A stretch of 64,000 bases of DNA, taken from the NCBI GenBank assembly GCA_014904845.1, contig MU119240.1, forward strand, positions 271,967-335,966, written 5' to 3'. The notes under the pieces were generated by a model that saw only the letters and a program-made list of their open reading frames with translations, searched no databases and had not been told where the DNA came from. Numbering within the stretch: the first letter of the stretch is position 1; each line of letters opens with the position of its first letter. Shown piece by piece: positions 10,322 through 23,200 of this stretch. The translations under genes and the position numbers were made by a program. This stretch comes from Acephala macrosclerotiorum (Eukaryota > Ascomycota > Leotiomycetes > Helotiales > Mollisiaceae).

Positions 10322-11155
10322 GACTACCGGTTCAGAGCTCGGATTGAGTTGATAGACAGCGTGATCGGGGGTGCGCTTTAATCGAAGAGCTGTCCAAAGT
10401 AGAAAGTGAGATCAACTTGAATGATCTTTCGAAGTGAGAATTGTTCAGAGAAAGGTGAGAGGACTTCGGTTGGGGTTGAAATCCAGCTCGAGTCCTAGAT
10501 ATCTCTGGAGGAAATGTTCTTGTTGCGAAAGAGGTACTAATATTGTAGTAATAATCGCGAATTAGCGCGTAGTAGGGACCGCACAACGAAAGCGTCGTCT
10601 TCAAAGTTGACGTCCAATAAAATAATCCGTGAGATGGCCGGCGGAAGTGCTTGAAGTGTGCCCAAATCTGATCGCAGAGAGAATCGAAGATCTTGAGTCG
10701 GCCGCGAAAAGAATTAATCCTCAAACGTGTTGTGTGATGGCAAAGAAAAGTCTGAATCGAGGTTGAGAAGTAGACGAGGTCGAAAGTATGAAGAGATCAG
10801 GTGAAGCTAACAAAGTAGGCATCCACGACCGGCAAAAGATCATAAAGCTCGACCGAAACTACAGGCGAAAGAGGTTGGACTAGGTATGAAAGTGGGCAAG
10901 CACAAGGGCCTCCGAATGAAGGCATTCCCAAGCCGAAAGTGCTACCCCGCATCACGTGCACCTCTCTACTTCTCATCCTCCTCATCTCTCTACCTCTGCA
11001 TTCCCAATTTCACGAAAGAAAGAACACATGGATCAAAAGGTGAGCCTTAATCAAATAGGTATATCATTCATCATTGCATAAATCTCATCAACATCCTCTT
11101 CCTCTTGCTCTGGACAGCTTCCCCCTATCCCCCACCCTCCTCAATTGTTGCCACC
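10322..11155. other. Intergenic, promoter side of 2EXR gene
   Basis: No gene supported. It holds the upstream region of the minus-strand 2EXR gene and the 3' flank of the OPT transporter. Confidence 0.35.
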
Positions 11156-13845
11156 TCAAACCCAAGTCGTAGGACCAAACGTCGCATTCACCAACTTCGT
11201 CTGCACCGCTGCGTTCCAATCCCCATTATTCATAAACCCACCATTAAACCCACCCCACCACGCCGGACTGTTCACCTCAGGAAGCTGAAGTGCGAAAAAG
11301 ATAAGCAAAATCGCAATGATCGTCCCGGAATCCAGCGCCGCCGAGGTAATATAGTTGTATTCCGTCCACCAACCTGGATGACGGCCCTTGATGATCTTGT
11401 TGAACACTAAACCAACCGTTCCCCATGTTGCGTAGGTCATGGGCGTAGCAGGAGGAATATATCCGGTGCCTCCAAAGATGATAGCCGTGTTGACATAGCG
11501 CATTGGAGACTTGGGGAACTTCCTCGCCAACACCCAACAAACGATTGGAAGACCAAAACCGAGAAGGAAGAACCACATCATCGGATGATAAATAGCGCCC
11601 GTTCCAAAGATTCTCGCTGGACCAATAACACCCCAGATAATCGACGCCGTGAAGAAAACATGCGCGTTCGGACATGTATAATTATTCGGTTGATCTGATG
11701 TACAAACATCATTAATCGATCCTAGAGCCCAATTCAAAACCGCAATCTGAACAACACAAGACCAAAGTGTAGCAACAAATTGAGCCCAGAAAGTAACTCG
11801 TTGAGGAACTTTCATGTAATGCGCCAATTTGATATCTTGGGTGAAATAAAGGCCTTGGTAACAAGTAATATATCCATACATCTTAAACATCATCATTGCT
11901 AACGGACGACCGGGTTGCATGTATCCGATGATGAATTCGGTGATGACATTGAGACCGAGTTGGACGTTGGTGGTAGCTTGCACGATGCCGATCGGGAGGT
12001 AGAAGAAGCAGGATATTAAGAGGGCGACGATGAATGCCCACCAGGTGAGATGGGTTTCCCAAACGAGGCAGGTGACGAGGCCCAAGGCGAACATTACTGC
12101 GGCAGAGATAGCGTACCTGTTGTTTTGTTAATGAGGTAGTGGGGAACGGGGATGGAGGGGGATGTACCACCACCATGGAGCTTCCTTGTATTTAGCCATC
12201 ATCTTCAAGTGTACATCTGCGCCATCCATTCGGGACGCTTTCCACTTGGCCCAGATCTCAGGGCCGTGGTAGAGCCCGACGTGCATCACGACTGCAATGA
12301 TGGCTGCGAATGAGAGACCGTATGCCAAAGCAAATGTCGTCGACAGGAAAAGTGGCGAGTACGCTGCATACTTGACCGGATCCAGTTCATATTCAGGCGT
12401 CAAGATCTTGCTCACGTTATAAGCCTTTCCAGTGTTATCGAATGAACCACTGGTAGACATTGGAAGGTATTCGGAGTAGAAAGAGCCGGTGAAGTGGATG
12501 CCGAGTGAAGTGATGAGTGTGAATATAAGAACTCCGATCATCGTGTTCGCGATGGCGTGGAAGGGATAGACGAGGGGGGAGAGAATGAAGGCGGTGATCA
12601 CCGACCAGTCGAAGGAAATTGGGATGAGAGAGAGGCCGGAAACGCCGCCGAAAATCTGGTTGACGACTACATTGTTTGGGGCGGCCCAGGTGACGAATGC
12701 GAATGTTGCGAGGAAGGGAGCGATCCAGAGGGGGAACCTATAAGGAGTTAGAATACAACTTCGTACAATCTGAGGAATTTGAATGACCCAAGAGAAATGG
12801 GACTTTCTAGCATCTGGGGTCTGGATTCCACAAAGATTGCCCAGAAAAAATATCGTAGACTTACCATTCCCAAACGAAAATACCAAGCATGAGGTACAAG
12901 AACCACTTGTATCTCCCAATCTTCCATCCAGAAAGCTTCAATGCATCTGGAGTAGCACGTGTATGAATAGTCTCAAACATAGTCGTAGTAATCAAGTTCG
13001 AAGGCCAAATCATAGCAGCAGGCTCAACAAGCCACTTCCTTGTCACTCCAGCAAGACCAAGACCAAGCATTTGGCACGTGATGGTAAGCAGAAGCTGATA
13101 TCCCCATCCGAAGTTTTGGCCGTAGTAGACCTGTTGTGCAAGGAGCACATCGGTGGAGTAGGCGAAAGTTCCTCCGAAAGAAGCGTTGGCCATAATAACA
13201 ATCAGGGTGTGTTCCTTCATGTTGAATTTGCCATTGTTGAGAGTCCAGGTATATCCAAAAGTCTTAAATTTGCGGGATGGCATAACTGTTCCTGTCAGCT
13301 GAAATCCCACAGCAAGCTAAGCTTTCACGTACCATATTGCCATGCAATACCGAATGGGTATGAAAGCAATAAAGTAACAACCGGGGTCAAGGAAATACTC
13401 GGATTCCTCAGCGAAAACAGCATATTAATCGCACTGCCAATCGTCGTCCACAACATCCCAATAACCCACGCCCTCACCGTATTCGCCGGACACTCCTCAT
13501 CATAGTTCCTAACCGCAGCTCTGACTTCCGGATAAGGAGAGTTCTCTTCCAGAAGGGTGGTCTCGATAGCGACTTTCTTTTCGAGGTCGCCGACTTTGAG
13601 AGCTTCGTCTACGGCGGCGAGTTGGTCGGCTGGCAGATTAGGGTCCCAGGCGTGTTCGTGTTTGAAAGCTTCGAGTTCCTTTTGGACGCCGGTTGCGGTT
13701 GCGGTTGCGGGTCTGTACTCATCAGTGGGTGTTCAATTGATAGATCGCTGTGATAGAGGAGAGCTTACCCATCGCTGCCAGAGTCAACCTCCTGCGCGGC
13801 CGTATGCGTACCGCCAGGTCTCTTGAACAATCCGCCCAAACCCAT
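11156..13845 (-). CDS. Oligopeptide transporter, OPT family, five exons
   Basis: Multi-pass plasma-membrane proton-coupled peptide transporter of the OPT family. Exons in order are 13769-13845, 13333-13712, 12865-13291, 12168-12737 and 11156-12116. All introns are GT-AG (56, 41, 127 and 51 bp), and the sum is 2415 nt, 804 residues. Exon 2 ends the cytosolic N-terminus with the OPT signature N-S-P-Y-P-E-V-R-A-A-V and the first helix (V-R-A-W-V-I-G-M-L-W-T-T-I-G-S). Later hallmarks are T-R-K-W-L-V-E-P-A-A-M-I-W-P-S-N-L, the Q-x-F-G-G-x-x-G-L-S block, and M-K-V-P-Q-R-V-T-F, the equivalent of the K-I-P-P-R motif. The C-terminal half is strongly hydrophobic. Length matches fungal OPT proteins (about 750-900). 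The exact substrate (peptide, glutathione or metal chelate) cannot be read from sequence. Confidence 0.93.
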
Positions 13846-16207
13846 GATGAACACTGGTCTGGTGAAGCAAAAAGTTCAGGTGAAAGGATGAGGAGGGGAA
13901 ACCCACGGAGCACAGTGCGAGGTTATGAGGGCTAGTCGAGGACACTGCAGCTCCCCTAGTCTTTATGGGAGACACAAGGATCCAGCATTGCTGCACCTAC
14001 CTCGTTACCGATTAAATATATGCTCAATCCCAGGCTATTCCTAGCCCAATAGTATTTCCAGCCTGGCTCATATCGACCTTCCACTTGGGGACAGTAAGAA
14101 TAGACGCCTCTGATAAACATGAATTGTGCCCGATAGAGAAAATGAGTGTCCCGACACCATGACCTTCGATCATGTACGCGAAGGGCTCATACTATCGTTG
14201 GAGCATTTTAATGACCTTCCGGATTCAGAGCTGGTTGCGTTCCACTGGGATCTCGAAGCTGAGAGCAAGAATGGGGAATGGGAGAGCTAGAACATGCCAA
14301 GGTGTTCTCTGTGCAGCGCCGATCAACTCGATAGGGAAGTTTTAAGTGGACGTCGTGAACCTTCGTCCTACGTCTGCCGAGGATAGAGGACAGGGGACGC
14401 TAGGAGGACGACATGGATCGCAGAGAAATCCAATTCGAGTGATGCGATAATGGATGCTCACGTGGAGAATATAAAGATAAATATAATTTCAAGCAAGCAG
14501 GAGAAAGTTGATCCCGGGGAATCATCCATCTGGTCGCATAACGAGTGGGCTGCCTCGAAGTGGGAAACCGATAAGAGATCGATCTTCTGGTCAGCCCTTC
14601 TTTCTTGAGCACAGCATCCGTCCAGGCGACCAGCGTCTGCATTTGGGAGGACAAAGTGTGCATTGAGATAGGGGAAGGAATGTGAGCCTCGTACGGTCAT
14701 GAGCCAATCATCGTGTCGAAACCAATCGGGGCGACCCCGGTCTTTATTGTCCGGGGACGTGCTCAAGATACGCAAGCTTCGGACGCCAGATAAGGATGGG
14801 GATGAAAGCGGGGAGGCACATCAATATCTCGAGATAGGGGAGCGACAGGGAGGTCGACGACGAGGTCCAGATGTGAGAGCGCGACGTGGGATCATGAAAT
14901 ACGAACCATTGGCCTCAATTCAACGTCAAATTAGTCTCCCACCCAACACGGCTGAAGCATCCGCCACACGATTGAAAAGTTCCATGCATGGAAGATGCAG
15001 TGAAGCTTGGCCAAGATCCAATGCTGCACATGACCCAAATTATTGGATACACGCAGGAAAGGGGCAGAAATGGGGTCGCACTTGGATGACAATGACCTGC
15101 TAGATTGAGGAATGATGACCTCGAGACCTTCATCGCCAACCATTCAAAAGGTCGCTGAACTTCTCTCATTGTTTGTTCCAAGGGGAGAATTTCAACCAGC
15201 AATTAAAGATCAGGAGCCTGTTCCAACGAGAGGACTGTGAGAACAGTGACGGAACGGGAAGATCCAGATGTGGGATGGTCAACGCCTCCAGCTTGCGGAG
15301 CTTTCAAGCGCCCGTATCGACAAAGCCTTAATTTGAATTTGAACGCATCCTTTGAAAGTATTTTTTGAAGCCTGAATTTGAACTCCGTATACTCTCTTCC
15401 TGGTTGTTCGCGATTCCATATGTTCAACGCCACACCTGTGCGACGTCTCGTGAGCGGCCGGGCACGATCCGACCTTCCACAAATGGAAAGCAAGATTCGT
15501 GCGGCGTCGAGGACGCGATTGCAAGCGCACGCTGCGGTTGGATGTCGAAGATCAAGATATTATTTTCCACGAATCCAAATAGTGTTCGTGGTAGAGTCAA
15601 GATGCCAAGTGTGGCGTCCCTAGATTCGTAGAGTGTCAAGATACCGCTTTCTTGTCCACAAATGTACAAGTGACACTTATGATCGAGATATCGAGTGTCC
15701 AAAATCCAGTTGCGGGATTGGGAAGATGTCCGTCTCGAGTATCTCAAGGCGCCGACATATTAACCTCGCTCCACGATTTGATTTCGAATGAGGAACTGAG
15801 ACGTCGACCTTGACTCCGGGCCTTCGGCTGTGGCGTGAGAAAGCGCCGAGACATAAAAGATCTTAAGCCTCTCCACAAACGAGCTTCCAGAAGCCAGCGC
15901 CTCTCGAACGCCATCTCGTCAAGAGTCTTACCATTCGGAAATTCGCCGAATATTCCCTAAAAAGGAGTCGCCAATCGGTTGTTATTGCCGAACGCTTGCA
16001 TCAGCGGCCATCGTAAGCGCAATGTTTGAGGCGAATCTAAAATGTCGGAAAGATGTCCAGCGCGGCTCGTAGTGACATGAAGAAAGGCCCGATTCAAGTT
16101 TTCCGTCCCGAGTCGGCAGGCCCGGCCGTATGAGATGATCTGGTGGAAGTTACGGGTATCCCCTTCCTGTCTCACGCTCAAAGATTCGCTGCATCGGCTG
16201 TCCTACT
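13846..16207. other. 2.4 kb intergenic stretch without recognised gene
   Basis: It holds the OPT promoter side and the 3' flank of the 2EXR gene at 16208. All open frames are under about 135 codons on both strands and none resembles a known family. Confidence 0.4.
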
Positions 16208-17029
16208 TTACCCTTCAGTCGCCTCACGTCCAAGGCCTTCCGCGGCCGTTCGTTTTTTTTTTCTCCACCACTTTCCAAAGTCAATCGCCTGAATAGCCGG
16301 TCTTCCATCCTCAAATTCCATCCGACACTCGTTACAACATTTCTCGTCATTTCCATGCCACTCCGGGGTCTCACTTTTGCAACTTCTCACCCACCCCATT
16401 CCCTCTCTTTCCATAAGCTGCACGAAATCCTCCCGCAGAGCTAGCTTCGCAAATAGGTGTCCGCTCCCTTTGTACATCGTATCGGCCGCCAAAATAAAGA
16501 TTTCCTCAACCTTAGTCCTCTCCCCTCGATACCCAATATACGGTCTAAAAAATTCCCAGAACCAATCATGGTCAGACCCCACAAACGCTCCCTCCGCAAA
16601 CCGTGAAAAGCACTTGAACGTCATAATCCTCTTTGCTGGCTTCACGATTCGGTAGAAAGCGGATGGCCACATGCCAATTTCTGTATCCTCCGGGAACAGC
16701 GATCCATATTGTACCATGAGGATGTCCTTTGTGTAATTGATATAACAGCCGAGCTCTGGTATGATGTCTTCTTGATAGACTTGGTCGGGGGAAGGCGGTC
16801 TGGTGGCGCTGTTGGAGTGGTCGAGGGCAGTGGTGACCCATTCGTATCCTTGCTTGAGTGCTTGGGATCGCGAATCTTGACAGGTGTGTAGGAGGCTAGG
16901 TATCTTATTCATTCGTTTCCAGAGCCACCATTGTTCGAAGGAGAGGACTCGGGGTCCGATGGAATCGATTGCAGCGTCCCAGATGAGGAGCTGTATTTCT
17001 AGTGGTAGGTTTGGGAAGCGTGAAAACAT
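16208..17029 (-). CDS. 2EXR-domain protein
   Basis: From ATG 17029 the frame gives 273 residues; an upstream extension of the same frame begins with GTG and was not used. The 2EXR motif is at the N-terminus (MFSRFPNLPLEIQLLIW then DAAIDSIGPRVL), followed by the S-L-L-H-T-C-Q-D-S-R-S-Q-A-L block. The C-terminal region has a Cys-rich W-H-G-N-D-E-K-C-C-N-E-C segment and a basic K-W-W-R-K-K-K-R stretch that could be nuclear-targeting. It is more diverged from the other three 2EXR loci than they are from one another. Because the motif starts almost at the ATG, an extra 5' exon is possible. Confidence 0.72.
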   Translation of the reverse strand: MFSRFPNLPLEIQLLIWDAAIDSIGPRVLSFEQWWLWKRMNKIPSLLHTCQDSRSQALKQGYEWVTTALDHSNSATRPPSPDQVYQEDIIPELGCYINYTKDILMVQYGSLFPEDTEIGMWPSAFYRIVKPAKRIMTFKCFSRFAEGAFVGSDHDWFWEFFRPYIGYRGERTKVEEIFILAADTMYKGSGHLFAKLALREDFVQLMEREGMGWVRSCKSETPEWHGNDEKCCNECRMEFEDGRPAIQAIDFGKWWRKKKRTAAEGLGREATEG

Positions 17030-17253
17030 CTTGAATTCGATTGAGAGCTGGACGAAATTGGGATTTCGCGTGGTGGGAGAAAACACAAAATGATTTTTGT
17101 GGTTGTAAATGTTGGCTAGGTTTTTGTGTCTTGCGGGTAGTACACGCCGAACGGTCCCAAGTCTGAGAAGAACATGGATGGCGCTATCCCAAGTGGGATT
17201 TCGTCATAAAAATCTCGCACGCCTCTTCCTAGCCATTTCTTCTTTAAGCATCC

Positions 17254-20200
17254 CTAATACCAATCAATATCCTCAATCTCTCCATCCTTCTTCTTCTCAA
17301 CATTCTTCGGTCCACCCCTCTCAAACATCTCCAAAATAGGCCCCTTCCCACAAGCAGCTGCTACATCCAACGCACTCCTCCCCTGTCCATCCTCAGCCAA
17401 AGGGTCAAGTCCCCTCTTCACCAATTCCGCAAACAGATCTCTCTCGATCTCGGGCAGTGCGAGACCACTTCGGGCCACGACATGGAGAGCAGTCTCTCCC
17501 TCATTATTTCTAACAAAGAGATCTGCCTTCCATCCCTGCTCATCTTCTTCTCCCTTGTGGTCGAAGAATTTATCAATATTGGCAAGGTGATGAGCACCCT
17601 TTGGATCTTTATTATTGGACTCCTGCTTCCTACTCAAAAACACAAAAAGCGGCGTGTTCCCGTCTCTATCCTTCCCATTAATATCCCCTCCTTCCTTCAG
17701 AAATTTCTTCCAAAGTTCATACAAGCCAGAGTAGTACTCAGGCTTATGCTCACGATGCAAATAGCTAGCCCGTTGCCGCTCATAGACTTCCAGACATTGG
17801 TGCGCGATATGATGCAACGCAGTCTTCCCTTCTGGATCCGGCTCTTGGAGATCTGCGCCCATTTCTTGCAATTTCTGGATAGTTTTCGGACGTAAGACCT
17901 TCAATGCTTCGTGTAATGGCGAGTAACCTTTGTTGTCTTTCACAAGCAACAATTTTTGTACAGAGGGATGTTCGAGGAATTGTAGAATAGCATCTTCTTC
18001 CATATCCACATTCGCACAAAGGTAATGAAGGGCATGACGACCTGAATCATCTTTGACGAGTGGATCGACGCCGAGATCAAGGAGGCGGATGACGGGTGCT
18101 TTGATCTTCTCGAACCAATGTTGATGTCTGTATCCTTTCAACACCCTCGTCCAGTTCGCGGCTGCTAAGAGGACGGTTCGACCGAGTTGACCCGTCTTCT
18201 CCCAATCGATATATTCCGCGCATTCTATGAACGCGAAAACGATCTCTTGTTCGCTGTGCTCGAAGACGTAATGGATTAATGTTTCTGTCTCAGTCAACTT
18301 TGCATAAGGATCTGCACCTCGTTGAATTAGAAGCTTGACGAGAGGAGCGGTGTTCTCAGCTTGTTGATTGAACAGGTTTGAGAACGAGGCGCAGAAGAGT
18401 GCGGTGCGGAGTTGGGATTTGGCGAGGTAGTGGACTTGGAAACCGTTATTTTCGTCGATGGAGTTTGGGTTTGAGCCTGCGTCGAGTAGTACTTCGAGGG
18501 CTTTGAGGTCTTGGCTTTGGATTGCCGTGAATAGAGGGGAGAGTTTGCCAAGATTTAGATCTGCTCCGTTGGCGAGAAGGGATCTTATGATTTCGGGGGA
18601 TGAGCTGGCTTTATGGAGGCAGCTGAGTCCGGAGGAGTCGAGGATGTTGGGGTCTGCGCCGAGTTCTAGGAGGAGGGTAGCGCAGTCTGGAGTCCAGAAA
18701 CCTGCTAATTCACCCCTGTTTTTTTTCACCTCCCCTTTGCTGGCGACATGAAGTGGGGTCTCTCCTTTCTCATTCAGAGCATTGATGTCCGCTCCTTTCT
18801 CGACGAGGTAACGGATGGCGAGGATTTGCCAAAATGACTTCCCCGTGGCAAGGACATGGAGTGCTGTCGCTCCTGGAACATGGCCTGGATCTCCTTTCTT
18901 CATCGAGTAGCAATCAGTAGCAATGAGCGCATGGGCATTGACATTCACTCCACATTTCTCAACCAAGAGCTGGATCATTTGGAGGCCGTAGGCACCGCTA
19001 TGACATGTAGTGTGTAAGATCGGGGCATAAGCATCAAAGCCCGGAGGGTAGCTCTCCCCTTCCGTTTCCTTCTTATATCTCTCGAGTACGGTCGAGGGGT
19101 CATCGTTTAGTGTTGCGAGGGAGCCGAATGCCGTCATTAGTTCTGTCAATCTGTCCTTTGCTGCTTCGAGTAACAATTTATTCGTTGCTGCCGAGTCGTT
19201 CGCGAGGTCGTCCTTATGGGTGCCAACCCAGGAACAAAGAGAAGGATATTCGAGCATTCCGACCCACTTCTGAGGTTTCTTCAACACTTCCTTCCGTGTC
19301 TCTTCATCGAGTTGCTCCATGCTTGGCGATCTTGGTACTGTCTTGATACTTAGCAGGATAGGGAGATTCTTGCGCCTCGTCTCATCAATGTCCCAGCTCT
19401 CAACCATCTTCGGTGCCGTAAACGCCAACTTGGAGATCATTTCCTTGCATTCGTTCACAATCGCCAAATCGAGTGGGAACCACTTACTGCCATCCAACGC
19501 CAACGGATCCGCTCCAGCTTCAAGCAATATGTCAACAATACCTCCCACACGACATGTGTCATGCTCGGAAGAGCGAGGGCTGGAATAATTGCAGCTGTAC
19601 CATGGTTTCTGTTCATATTTTCTCATGGCACCTGGACGGAAACGATCCTTGGGGGTGCTCGCGCCAGTGTGATCGCGGTGTCTGAGATTGCGGTTGCTGA
19701 GGACAGACCAGAGATTCTGTTCGTTGGGAAAGAAAGCGCAAGCATGAAGCGGAGTTCGCTCGTCCTCATCTTTTATGTGTACGGAAGCTCCTGCTTTGAG
19801 AAGGCAGAAAACTGACTCGGGACGTCCGGAAATACAGGCATCGTGGAGAGGAGTTCTGCCATTTTGGTCTTGAGCGTCGACGAGTCCTTTGCACTTTTTG
19901 TTTTGTCAGTCTTGAAAACGTCTTGAGATGGTGATGAAGTGACGTTAAAAGAGAGATGTGAGGAGAGATTAGGCTGATGCCTAGTGGCGGCTCGAATTTT
20001 CCGAGTCTGACATCTCACGTCAATGGTCGGGTGATGCCAAGACTTTGAGGTTTTCTCGCAACTCGCGAGAATTACTGCAACCCTACTAGCCTCTCCCATT
20101 GAAGCTTGATCCTGGGGATCGTTACCCGAGAGCTCCAACGGCATTCCATGGATCGCGATGTTGACATTTGAGGTGGCTTCGTATTTCCGTTGAGCTCTGA

Positions 20201-23200
20201 GGCATGTGTACTCACTCTACATGGGAGTTGGAAGTCACGGCAACCGATCATGAGGAGAAACTTGAGAGCGTTAGACGTACCTTTTCTACGATGAGAGCAA
20301 TAGTATCAGTCTTTCGTGCTCGACACGCGAGGTGGAGGATGTTACGCTTGTCTTTTGTGACCAACGATGGGTCCGCGCCTGCCGAAAGGAGGAGAGCAAG
20401 CTCAAATTCCGATCGAAGAGTTGCGAGGTGGATTGCTGCCATGCCATCGTTGTCTTGGGCATTGAGGTCCAGCTTTTCCTTTTGTTCGTGTCTGTAAGAG
20501 GAAGAAGTTAGTAAATTCAGCACCCTGGTTGTTGATGTGCAAAGCATTCGAGGACATTTCCGAGGGTATGGACCTAGAATCAATACGTACATCTGAAAGA
20601 ATGCCAACAAAGAGGTCCTCTTCTCATTGCTAGAAGAACTGATTCTACCATGGCTGATAACATCATGCAGCGGAGTCTCCCCTTTTTTATTCTTCGCATT
20701 AATCGAGATTCCGAGGCCTATGAGGTGTTCAACAAACTTAACACCATTTTCCGTGCCTTGGAAATTGCTGGCTGCTACATGCAACAGCGTGTCTCCATTA
20801 TTATCAACGGCCAGAGGGTCTAATCCGTAATCGACATACTTGTTGAATGTTTCCAAAGAAGGACACCCTCCATAAATTTGTAAGAAACAATGCAACATCC
20901 CCCTTCCGGAGTTGTCTACCGCGTGAACGTTCGCACCCATTTGTCTCAATGCTTCCACAGCGTTCATTTCTCTCAAGTCTTTGAGTATAGGTGTTCTGCC
21001 ATTACTGTTGCGATCTTCGAGGGACGCTCCATTCTCTAGAAGGAGTTGGATGAACTGTTTCGTCTCTTCAACATCTTTTCTTGATCCCAAGAGCCAGATG
21101 CATCGCTTCTTCGTTCTCTCATCGCACTTCTCGAGCAATATCTTGAATGTCTCGAAATCAACCGTCCGAGTTATGATAGCTTGGTCAAGTGCTGTCCATC
21201 CACAATCGTCCTTGATGTCTAGTCGCGCACCTTTCTCTAGGAGCAACGCGAGAATCTCGTTTGTATCGTTGTGTCCGAAATTTCCGTGAGGATGATCAAG
21301 AATTTTATGCAATGTTGTGTCCCCTCCGCTACCCCGGTCGCCTACATTTGCGCCATACTCGAGAAGTAGTTTGATGATCTCCAAGTCCTTTCGCTGCTCT
21401 AGGGCACGAAGGAAGACGGAATCTCCGTTGCTGTCCGTAGAAGACACATCTGCCCCAGCTTCAAGCAAGCTCTTGACTGCAACCATGTGCGCATTCGATC
21501 GACCTGCAAATTGGAGCATCAGAGGTGTATTTCCACTGCCATCCTTCGCATTGATATCCGCTCCGGCTTTGAGCAGCAGCTTTAAAATTTGGTTGCAGGC
21601 AATGTAATGTCCCTCTTCCCACGAGCCATGAAATAAGGTATGAACAGGCGCTTTCACTGGATCTCCTCGCCCGAATCGGCTACCTCCGTTGATGTGGTGG
21701 TTTGGAGCATAGTCGCATTGTTCAAGTGGATCAGCTCCCTTTGAGAGCAAGAGCTCGACACAACTGATGCTGCGAGCTAGTGTTGCGACATAAAGTGGAG
21801 TACCGCCTTCGAACTTGGAATTCGATGAGACTTCTGAACTCGAAAGAACCGCTTTCGCGATTTCAAATTCTCCATGGCGGCAAGCTCGGCCAAGAACCTC
21901 CTGGAGACTTTCGGGTTTGAGGTAAGGCAGCATGACCACGATCGTATCTAGATGACCTTGCTTGCAAGCATATTCCACGGCTGTCTCCCCTTTTGTGGAT
22001 CGTTCACCTCCAAGAAGTCTGCCTGCGTGGTTCTCCTTCGTCTTGGGGGTGACTGGGTCTACTCCAGCTTCGAGGAGGAGCTTGACGATGTCTGACTTGT
22101 TTCGTTTTGCGGCTTCATGGAGGGGTACGACCCCACGACAATTGTGTGCGTTTGGATCTGCACCATGCTGTAGGAGGAGAGCCACCATTTCTGTATGACC
22201 ACGCCGAGTTGCCCAATGCAATGGTGTAAATTCGTTGGCATCCAACGGATCCACAGTTTGAGACTCTCGAAGCAGACGAGCTGCGTATTTCGTCATGCCA
22301 GCAAAGGCAGCAATATGAAGAGGCGCAGGTGTCTGGGCGACTCCTGGCACTTCGCGCTTCGTCCACTCAAGACGAAGCCACTGCTTAAAATCTGGACTTT
22401 CGGGATTGAGAAAACTCGATACAGCCTGTAAGAACTCCTCGTCGTCCTCATCATAACGATGACAGTGAACAGCCCAATTAGTAACGGCGTATTCGAGGAA
22501 CGGGTAGCGCAGCCTCGATTCCTGGTAATTATAGGGATCTTTCTTCTCCTTGTAGATGCCGCCAGCATCGCGTCGACACCGGCAAAGACGATCGCCGTCG
22601 CAAACACATAGGCGTGCTTTTTCAGCCTCTTCAGCATCGGGATGACGAAGAATACCAGACTGGAGATATTTCAATGAGGTCATTGCAATATTCTTGTGAG
22701 CTTGGGGAGGGTTGAGCACTGGAAATTGTGGTACGCTACTATCGCCGGACCTTTTGGCCCTCTCATTGTTCAGCAGAAACTCAGTGAGCGAATGATGGAT
22801 GACTTGTACAGTTTCGTCTTCTAGGATCTCGAGGAGTGGTGCACATGCCGTTCTGGCAACGTTCTTTGGTGTTCCCGGCAGCTTTTCAGGGGCAAACACC
22901 GAAGCGAGAATATTTGCAAGCTCATTCAAGCGCAGAGCTCGAGACGAATGAGTGACAAACTCAAGAAGGAAGACTTGCACAGCAGTCTCAATCTTCTGGC
23001 TCTGCGTATTCCCATGGAGCATACTGTTATACATATCTTCGAGACCTACTGGCAGATTTCTGGCGAGCTTCTGGACATCGAGCTGACCTGTTGCCTTCAG
23101 CTTCGGTATGATTTGATCGACCAGAAGTCGAGCATAGAGAAACAGTCCTCGGGATCGTCTACATATCGTCGACTCCAGACTTGCACGAAGCTGCCGATTC

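Noticed and set aside
17030..17086. Extension of the 2EXR gene to 17086
   Set aside because: It begins with GTG; the first ATG is 17029. A spliced upstream exon remains possible but is not shown.
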